Assembly (NCBI GenBank): GCA_022483015.1
Contig: JAKVOB010000001.1
Coordinates: 1,946,902 to 2,010,901, forward strand
Direction: 5' to 3'
DNA length: 64,000 nucleotides
Source: Atopobiaceae bacterium
GTDB lineage: Bacteria > Actinomycetota > Coriobacteriia > Coriobacteriales > Atopobiaceae
In this document: positions 58,596-64,000 of the stretch, piece by piece
Layout: each line of letters begins with the position of its first letter
Position numbering within the stretch: position 1 is the stretch's first letter
Made by a program: the position numbers and the translations under genes
The notes under the pieces: model-generated
Told to the model about the DNA's origin: nothing
Databases searched by the model: none
The model's input: only the letters and a program-made list of their open reading frames with translations

Positions 58596-60737
58596 CTATC
58601 CCAGGATCGTCCCCGCCACGAGGTACACCACGAAGGCCACGACCCAGGCCACCACGATCTGGAACACCACCGAGAAGGCCGTCCAGCGCCCGGAGCCGCT
58701 CTCGCGGCGGATGGTGGCGATGGTGGCGATGCAGGGGACGTAGAGCAGGCAGAAGACCATGAGCGACAGCGCGTTGGCCGCACCGAAGCCGATGCCTGCG
58801 AGCTGGGTGGCAAGCGCGGCCGAGCCCGCGCCCCCCGTGGCCCCGAAGAGGACGAACATGCTCGAGACCACGACCTCCTTGGCGGAGATGCCGGCGATGA
58901 GCGCCAGCGCGATGCGCCAGTCCCCCAAGCCGAGCGGTGCCAGCAGCGGCGAGACCCAATGGCCCAGGAAGGCACCGAAGCTCAGGGCGACGTCGTCGCC
59001 CACGGCCCCCTGCGGCCCGAAGTTGAGCAGCGCCCACATCACGACCGAGGCCACGAAGATCACGGTGCCGGCGCGCGACAGGTAGTCCTTGACCTTCTCC
59101 CAGACGTAGATCCAGACCGTATGGGCGTCAGGCATCTTGTACTCGGGGAGCTCGATGAGGAGCATGTCATCGGCCTCGGTCTCGTGGTCATGGGCATGGA
59201 GCACCAGAAGCACCAGCAAGGCCACGACGATACCCACCACGTACATGGAGTAGGCCGCGACGCTCGCCCATATTCCCGAGAAGAACATGCCCGCGAAGAG
59301 GATGTAGATGGGGAGGCGGGCGGAGCAGCTCATGAACGGCGTCACGAGCATGACGCGCTTGCGGTCGCGGGGGTTCTCGAGCGCACGCGACGCCATGATG
59401 GCAGGAACCGAGCAGCCGAAGCCCACGATCATCGGGATGAACGCACGACCGGAGAGGCCGAGGCGCCCCATGATGCCGTCCATGACGTAGGCCACGCGAC
59501 TCATGTAACCCGAGTCCTCAAGGAAGGCCAGCGCCAGGAAGAGGATGAAGATGTTCGGAAGGAAGGTGAGGACCGTGCCGACGCCGTTGATGACGCCGTC
59601 CACGACGAGGCTCTGGATGGCATCGCTCGCTCCGGCAGCGGCGAGGCCCGTCCCCACCAGACCCTCGAACCACACGAGGCCGTCCTCGAGGAGCCCCTTC
59701 ACGGCATCGCCCACCACGAACGTCAGCGCGAAGACGAGAGCCATGATGAGCAGGAAGATCGGGATGGATGCGAAGCGGTTGGTGAGCACGCGGTCGACGG
59801 CGTCGGTCGAGGCAGCACGTACGTCTCGGTTGAAGACGACCTCGTCCACCACCTCCGAGATGAAGTCATACCTCTCGCGGATGAACTCGTTCTCGTAGCT
59901 CCGGTCGATCACCTGCGGGAGGTCGACCGGGTAACGCTTCGTCATGGCCTCGTCGGCCTCGAGGAGCTTGATGGCATGGTAGCGGGGGTTCACGACGTCC
60001 GGATAGGCCGAGGCGAAGGCGTCCTCCACATCATCGATGCGGTGCTCGAGCTCATCGGAGTAGACCATCGCGTAGTGCTCGTGCTTGGAGGAGAGGTCGT
60101 GGGGCACGGAGTGCGTGTGGATGATGGGGTCCGGCTGCGTCATGCCCTTGTGGTGCACCGCCGCGTGCATGAGCGGGCCCAGGCCCTCCCGCTTGCGGGC
60201 ACAGATCGGCACCACGGGCATGCCGAGCATCTCGGGGAGGCGGTGGGTGTCGATCTCCATGCCGCGCTTGCGCACCACGTCCATCATGTTGAGCGCGATG
60301 ACGACAGGCTTGCCCAGCTCGAGGAGCTGGATGGTGAGGTAGAGGTTGTGCTCGAGCGCCGAGGCGTCGACCACGTCGATGATGACGTCCACGTCATCGG
60401 AGAGGACGTAGTCCCGTGCGACCTGCTCCTCCATGGTGTAGCTCGTGAGCGAGTAGGTGCCGGGAAGGTCTACCAGCGTGATCTCGTGACCCTGGAAGGT
60501 GGTGTGTCCCTCCTTGCGCTCGACCGTCACGCCCGGCCAGTTGGCCACCTTGAGGTTGGCACCGGTGAAGGCATTGAAGAGGGTGGTCTTGCCGCAGTTG
60601 GGGTTGCCCACGAAGGCGACCGTGAGGTCACGGGCAGGGACCGGCTCGGCGACGGGAGGATTGAGGTCATGCCCCCCCATGGAGTCGTGGTGCGGTCGGA
60701 GCTCGGGGGCGCCGCCGTCGGAGAGGACCTTACTCAT
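58596..60737 (-). CDS. feoB: Ferrous iron transporter FeoB
   Basis: 713 residues. G domain: G1 GNPNCGKT (44-51), G2 with NWPGVT, G3 DLPGTYSL, G4 NMMD, followed by a helical GDI region. Two Gate domains (FGCSVPAIMASRALENPRDR and ISAKEVVVSSMFVLFG) lie within eight or so membrane spans. It brings Fe2+ across the membrane with GTP hydrolysis. A Gly/His-rich 35-residue extension precedes the G domain. Its start overlaps the feoA stop. A DtxR/Fur-like palindrome upstream of feoA suggests iron repression. No FeoC follows. Confidence 0.96.
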   Translation of the reverse strand: MSKVLSDGGAPELRPHHDSMGGHDLNPPVAEPVPARDLTVAFVGNPNCGKTTLFNAFTGANLKVANWPGVTVERKEGHTTFQGHEITLVDLPGTYSLTSYTMEEQVARDYVLSDDVDVIIDVVDASALEHNLYLTIQLLELGKPVVIALNMMDVVRKRGMEIDTHRLPEMLGMPVVPICARKREGLGPLMHAAVHHKGMTQPDPIIHTHSVPHDLSSKHEHYAMVYSDELEHRIDDVEDAFASAYPDVVNPRYHAIKLLEADEAMTKRYPVDLPQVIDRSYENEFIRERYDFISEVVDEVVFNRDVRAASTDAVDRVLTNRFASIPIFLLIMALVFALTFVVGDAVKGLLEDGLVWFEGLVGTGLAAAGASDAIQSLVVDGVINGVGTVLTFLPNIFILFLALAFLEDSGYMSRVAYVMDGIMGRLGLSGRAFIPMIVGFGCSVPAIMASRALENPRDRKRVMLVTPFMSCSARLPIYILFAGMFFSGIWASVAAYSMYVVGIVVALLVLLVLHAHDHETEADDMLLIELPEYKMPDAHTVWIYVWEKVKDYLSRAGTVIFVASVVMWALLNFGPQGAVGDDVALSFGAFLGHWVSPLLAPLGLGDWRIALALIAGISAKEVVVSSMFVLFGATGGAGSAALATQLAGIGFGAANALSLMVFCLLYVPCIATIATIRRESGSGRWTAFSVVFQIVVAWVVAFVVYLVAGTILG

Positions 60738-60999
60738 GGGCGCCTCCCACCGAGCAGGTGCGCTCCACGTGGATGCCCGACGAGACCCCGCGCCCGAGGG
60801 CGAAGCGCGTCTCTCGGAGACGGATGATGATGGTTCCCCTGCTCTTGTTGTTGAGGACCTCCACGGTGGTCCCCGGCGTCATGCCGAGAGCCTCGAGCCT
60901 GTGCTCTGTCGCTGTTGGAAGGTCGAGGTAGGACACCTCATAACTCGTACCGATGACACCCTCGTCAAGGGTGGTCGAGACCTCGTTGGACTTGATGAT
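60730..60999 (-). CDS. feoA: Ferrous iron transport protein FeoA (5' end disturbed)
   Basis: An SH3-like FeoA: TTLDEGVIGTSYEVSYLDLP, then EHRLEALGMTPGTTVEVLNN and GRGVSSGIHV. The full domain needs the frame from about 60999, but the only in-frame normal start is a GTG at 60936 that would cut off a third of it. An ATG at 61006 just after AGGGG is in another frame, which stops after 14 codons. Removing one G near 61001 would join them as MSIIKSNE. Either there is a one-base insertion (mutation or assembly error), or translation starts at an ATC at 60999. FeoA helps FeoB; the stop overlaps feoB. Confidence 0.75.
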   Translation of the reverse strand: MIKSNEVSTTLDEGVIGTSYEVSYLDLPTATEHRLEALGMTPGTTVEVLNNKSRGTIIIRLRETRFALGRGVSSGIHVERTCSVGGAHE

Positions 61000-61032
61000 C
61001 GCTCATCCCCTGTGGTCGCTCCGGGCAGATAA

Positions 61033-61050
61033 AGTTTACTTAGGTAAACT
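61033..61050. promoter_or_regulatory. Palindromic operator upstream of feoAB
   Basis: AGTTTACTTAGGTAAACT: seven-base arms AGTTTAC/GTAAACT around TTAG, 27 bases before the putative feoA start region. It resembles DtxR-family (IdeR/SirR) metal boxes. Repression by iron is inferred. Confidence 0.65.
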
Positions 61051-61141
61051 CTCTGGGAGAAACTATACCACAAGACCATGGGAGGGGCGCAGGCATGGGC
61101 ATGGGCACATGCCCTTCCGCCGCCAGAGGCGCCTTGGCATG

Positions 61142-61224
61142 CGTCAACCCCGTGTTCCTTTGCGAACATCCCGCAGCGCCGTACTTTGGCGCGAGGACGT
61201 GAGCGAGGGAACACGGGGTTGACG
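61142..61224. other. Long inverted repeat between oppF and feoA
   Basis: Perfect 17-base arms CGTCAACCCCGTGTTCC (61142-61158) and GGAACACGGGGTTGACG (61208-61224) with a 49-base middle that contains an inner stem GCGCC/GGCGC. It begins ten bases past the oppF stop. No T run follows, so it may be a terminator without U tract, a structured RNA, or a small mobile repeat. Confidence 0.6.
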
Positions 61225-61234
61225 AAAGACGCAC

Positions 61235-62257
61235 CTACAGCTCTATTGAGCTCTGCTTGATCGGGAACGGGGCCGAGAAGTGGCAGGCGCAGTAATGGCC
61301 TGGCTCGACCTCCTTGAGCTCGGGGCGCTCCTTGGAGCAGATCTCCTTGGCGATTGGGCACCTCGTGTGGAAGCGGCAGCCGGTCGGTGGCTCTATGGGT
61401 GAGGGCGGGTCGCCATGGAGGATGATCCGCTTGCGCGAACGCTGCAGGTCAGGGTCAGGCACGGGCACGGCCGAGAGGAGCGACTGCGTATAGGGATGCT
61501 GAGGCGCCGCATACAGCGTCTTCCAGTCGGAGACCTCCATGAGGTTTCCGAGGTACATGACGGCCACGCGGTCCGAGATGTGCTGGACCACGGAGAGGTC
61601 GTGGGCGATGAAGAGATAGGCCGTGCCGTACTGCTCCTGGAGCCCGGAGAGCAGGTTCAGGACCTGCGCCTGGATGGAGACGTCGAGTGCCGAGACAGGC
61701 TCGTCGCAGATGATGAGCTTGGGCTTCAGGGCGAAGGCGCGCGCGATACCGACGCGCTGACGCTGGCCACCACTGAACTCGTGGGGATAGCGGTTGATGT
61801 GCTCGGGGTTCAGGCCCACCTCGTCGAGAAGGGCGCGGACGGTGTCCATGCGCTCCTCGTTGGAACCTCCCTCGCCGTGGATGACCAGGGGCTCCGAGAC
61901 GATCTCACCGATGGTCATGCGCGGGTTGAGGCTCGCGTACGGGTCCTGGAAGATGTACTGCATGTCGTGCCGCATGTGCTTGAGTTCCTTCTTCTTCATG
62001 TCGGCGACGTTCTCGCCGTTGAAGAAGACCTTGCCTCCCGAGGGATTGGTGAGGCGCATGATGCAGCGGCCGGTGGTCGACTTGCCACAGCCGGACTCGC
62101 CCACGAGGCCGAAGGTCTCGCCGGGGAAGATGTCGAACGAGATGTCATCGACGGCCGAGACCTTCTTGGAGATGCGGCTCGCGAACACGCCGGAGTCCAC
62201 AGGGAACGCCTTGGAGAGGTGCTGCACGGAGAGCAGCGGCTTCTTCTCGTCTGCCAT
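61235..62257 (-). CDS. oppF: Oligopeptide ABC transporter ATP-binding protein OppF
   Basis: 340 residues. Walker A GESGCGKS, Q loop YIFQDPYASLNPRM, signature EFSGGQRQRVGIARA, Walker B LIICDEPVSALD, H loop FIAHDLS, and the Opp-type C-terminal cysteine cluster (CRFHTRCPIAKEIC, CACH) that may hold an iron-sulphur site. It pairs with OppD to power peptide uptake through OppBC. The ATG overlaps the ancestral end of oppD (TGATG), typical of coupling. It is the last gene of the operon. Confidence 0.94.
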   Translation of the reverse strand: MADEKKPLLSVQHLSKAFPVDSGVFASRISKKVSAVDDISFDIFPGETFGLVGESGCGKSTTGRCIMRLTNPSGGKVFFNGENVADMKKKELKHMRHDMQYIFQDPYASLNPRMTIGEIVSEPLVIHGEGGSNEERMDTVRALLDEVGLNPEHINRYPHEFSGGQRQRVGIARAFALKPKLIICDEPVSALDVSIQAQVLNLLSGLQEQYGTAYLFIAHDLSVVQHISDRVAVMYLGNLMEVSDWKTLYAAPQHPYTQSLLSAVPVPDPDLQRSRKRIILHGDPPSPIEPPTGCRFHTRCPIAKEICSKERPELKEVEPGHYCACHFSAPFPIKQSSIEL

Positions 62258-62287
62258 CAGCGCTCACCCCCATTCTTGGTCGCGTCG

Positions 62288-63418
62288 TCAGTCGCCGAGG
62301 AAGCAGGTGCCTCGGACGAGCTCTGTGCCTTCGTCTTGGTACGGGAGTTGGCCGGTGCGTTCTTGGCCACGAAGTCGGCATCCATCGAGTAGTGGCACCT
62401 GGAATAGTGGCCCTGTCTCGGTGGTATAGGTCTCAGGACGCTCCGAGCGGCACTTGTCCGTGGCATACGGGCACCTCGGGCTGAAGGAGCAACCGGCGGG
62501 AACGTTCACGAGCGAAGGCGGGTTGCCCTTGATGGGTGTCAGGGGGACCTTCTCGTTCGCGAGAGGCTTGGGGATCGAGCGGACCAGGCCCCAGGTATAG
62601 GGATGCATCGGGTTGTAGAAGATGTCATCGGCCGAGCCGAACTCCACGGGGCGGCCCGCATACATGACCATGATCTTGTCGGCGACGTCGGCCACCACGC
62701 CGAGGTCGTGCGTGATCATGACGATGGCGTTGCCGTTCTTCTCCTGCATCTCCTGCATGAGCTCGATGATCTGGGCCTGGATGGTGACGTCCAGGGCCGT
62801 GGTCGGCTCGTCGGCGATGAGGATGTCCGGGTCACAGGCAAGGGCCATGGCGATCATGACGCGCTGACGCATTCCGCCAGAGAACTGGTGAGGGTAATCC
62901 TTCACGCGTTGCTCCGGGTTGGGGATGCCGACCATGTCGAGCAGCTCGACGGCGCGGGCCAAGGCCTCCTTCTTGGAGTACCCACGATGCAGGCGCAGAC
63001 CCTCGCCAAGCTGACGCCCGATGGTATAGACGGGGTTCAGCGAGGTCATGGGGTCCTGGAAGACCATGGCAATGTCGTTGCCACGGATGTCCTGCATCTG
63101 CTTGTCGGTCATCTCGAGCAACGAGTGGCCACGATAGCGGATGTCGCCGCCCTCGACCCTTCCCGGCGGCATGTCGATGAGGCCCATGATGGTCATGGCC
63201 GTGACCGACTTGCCGCTTCCGGACTCCCCCACCACACCGAGGGTCTCGCCGCGGTCGAGGGTGTACGAGACGCCATCGACGGCCTTGACGACGCCGTCCT
63301 GGGTGTGGAAGTACATCTTGAGGTCATCAAGCTCGAGCAGATGGCATCCCTCGGGGACCGGCTGGTCCTTGAGATCGACGTGCTGCTCGTTGCTGTTGTT
63401 CTTCTTCGTCATGATCAC
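62288..63418 (-). CDS. oppD: Oligopeptide ABC transporter ATP-binding protein OppD, 3' end frameshifted
   Basis: 376 residues as read. Walker [47 protein letters not shown] and MITHDLG are intact. After CPYATDKC and [10 protein letters not shown] the frame continues [10 protein letters not shown], unlike OppD. One base over it reads [13 protein letters not shown] and runs to a stop at 62257 that overlaps the oppF ATG exactly. One extra G near 62411-62413 explains this. The ATPase core is unharmed, so the protein may still work, but the last Cys of the cluster is lost. It may start at the GTG or at the ATG at 63412. The stop of oppC overlaps its start. Confidence 0.88.
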   Translation of the reverse strand: MIMTKKNNSNEQHVDLKDQPVPEGCHLLELDDLKMYFHTQDGVVKAVDGVSYTLDRGETLGVVGESGSGKSVTAMTIMGLIDMPPGRVEGGDIRYRGHSLLEMTDKQMQDIRGNDIAMVFQDPMTSLNPVYTIGRQLGEGLRLHRGYSKKEALARAVELLDMVGIPNPEQRVKDYPHQFSGGMRQRVMIAMALACDPDILIADEPTTALDVTIQAQIIELMQEMQEKNGNAIVMITHDLGVVADVADKIMVMYAGRPVEFGSADDIFYNPMHPYTWGLVRSIPKPLANEKVPLTPIKGNPPSLVNVPAGCSFSPRCPYATDKCRSERPETYTTETGPLFQVPLLDGCRLRGQERTGQLPYQDEGTELVRGTCFLGD

Positions 63419-64000
63419 GCGTCCTTCATCTTGACGTCGAGGGCATCGCGCAGACCGTCACCCAGCAGGGTGAACGCAAGCACCGTGGAGATGATGGCAA
63501 GGCCGGGCATGAGCATCAGCCAAGGCTGCGTCTGCAGGTATTGCTGGCCATCCTGAATCATGATGCCCCAGGAGGGCGTAGGCGGCGTGACGCCCATGCC
63601 CAGGTAGGACAGCGCCGACTCGGTGAGGATGGCGCCGCCGACGTTCATCGTGGCATAGACCACGATGGAGGCGACGGAGTTGGGGAAGATGTGGCGCACG
63701 ATGATGCGCGCGTCGGAGGCACCCATGGAGCGGGCGGCGTCCACGTAGTCGTTCTCCTTGACCGAGAGGATCGCGCTCCTGAAGACTCGCGCGATGCTCG
63801 GCCAGCCCAGGACGCCGATGGCTATGAAGACGTTCTGTATGCCCGACCCTATCACGGCGAGCATGACGATGACGAACAGCGTGTACGGGAACGCCAGGAA
63901 GATGTCGGCAAGGCGCATGATGATGGTGTCCCAGATGCCGCCGTAGTAGGCAGCGAGGGCACCCATGACGAGGCCGATCACCGTGGAGATCGCCGTGGCG
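63415..64000 (-). CDS. oppC: Oligopeptide ABC transporter permease OppC, partial
   Basis: The C-terminal 194 residues; the 5' part is past the right edge. VIGLVMGALAAYYGGIWDTIIMRLADIFLAFPYTLFVIVML and the EAA-loop segment YVDAARSMGASDARIIVRHIFPNSVASIVVY are typical BPD_transp_1 permease. ALSYLGMGVTPPTPSWGIMIQDGQ is the OppC/DppC C-terminal mark. With OppB it forms the peptide channel. It overlaps oppD by four bases (GTGA). oppA and oppB are expected further right. Confidence 0.92.
   Translation of the reverse strand, partial: ATAISTVIGLVMGALAAYYGGIWDTIIMRLADIFLAFPYTLFVIVMLAVIGSGIQNVFIAIGVLGWPSIARVFRSAILSVKENDYVDAARSMGASDARIIVRHIFPNSVASIVVYATMNVGGAILTESALSYLGMGVTPPTPSWGIMIQDGQQYLQTQPWLMLMPGLAIISTVLAFTLLGDGLRDALDVKMKDA

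Overview
The window looks like one chromosome segment of a high-GC Gram-positive bacterium, most likely a Coriobacteriia member (Olsenella/Collinsella-like). This is an inference from three things: very GC-rich genes with strong GGAGG ribosome sites, LPXTG sortase-anchored proteins, and an integrative element with VaFE-repeat, PrgI and Maff2-like proteins. No 16S or other marker gene is present.

Layout. (1) 1-12.6 kb is chromosomal backbone. It holds the 5' end of a MurNAc-6-P hydrolase gene (mupG), an LPKTG surface protein with a choice-of-anchor-A-like region, an 83-bp tandem repeat array, a PF06541-type membrane protein, a frameshifted membrane esterase, a GNAT acetyltransferase, an O6-alkylguanine-DNA methyltransferase, MscL with an added zinc ribbon, a membrane diguanylate cyclase, and a 1243-residue secreted subtilase. 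(2) 12.8-23.2 kb is a defence-rich accessory region: a tyrosine integrase, an orphan AbiEi-type regulator, an AbiL-like RloA/RloB pair, a zinc-ribbon gene cut by an IS, and an AbiH gene plus a small membrane protein gene. The last two lie between two direct copies of one IS3-family element. (3) 23,201-53,676 is an integrative and conjugative element (ICE) of about 30.5 kb in the 3' end of a tRNA-Val(GAC) gene. Identical 45-bp att repeats bound it. (4) 53.7-64 kb is backbone again: tRNA-Val, a second PF06541-type protein, tRNA-Gly, tRNA-Cys, a partner-switching regulator pair (STAS-HATPase fusion and SpoIIE-type phosphatase), tRNA-Leu, feoAB, and the oppCDF part of a peptide ABC transporter.

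The ICE reads as modules: integrase and candidate arm sites at the left end; a tightly coupled leftward defence operon (split adenine methyltransferase, GIY-YIG/helicase/methyltransferase fusion, Abi-C protein); MobC and a MobA/VirD2-type relaxase; an ArdC-like antirestriction protein; a leftward type IV secretion operon (VirD4, pilin-like, PrgI, VirB4, cell-wall hydrolase, VirB6-like, VaFE adhesin, 40-residue membrane protein); and a plasmid-like replication module (HTH protein, five 13-bp iterons, DnaC-type loader) with an excisionase near the right end. A 221-bp duplication of the dnaC 3' end brackets a tfoX/phosphatidyltransferase cargo pair.

Three chromosomal genes (the esterase, the feoA start, the oppD 3' end) each appear broken by one extra base. 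These could be real mutations or assembly errors. The best candidates for something new are the four-gene R-M/Abi operon in the ICE, the AbiH cassette between 23-bp direct repeats and IS copies, the 12-bp-phased arm sites, the iteron replication module, and the U-less hairpins at the ICE operon boundaries.
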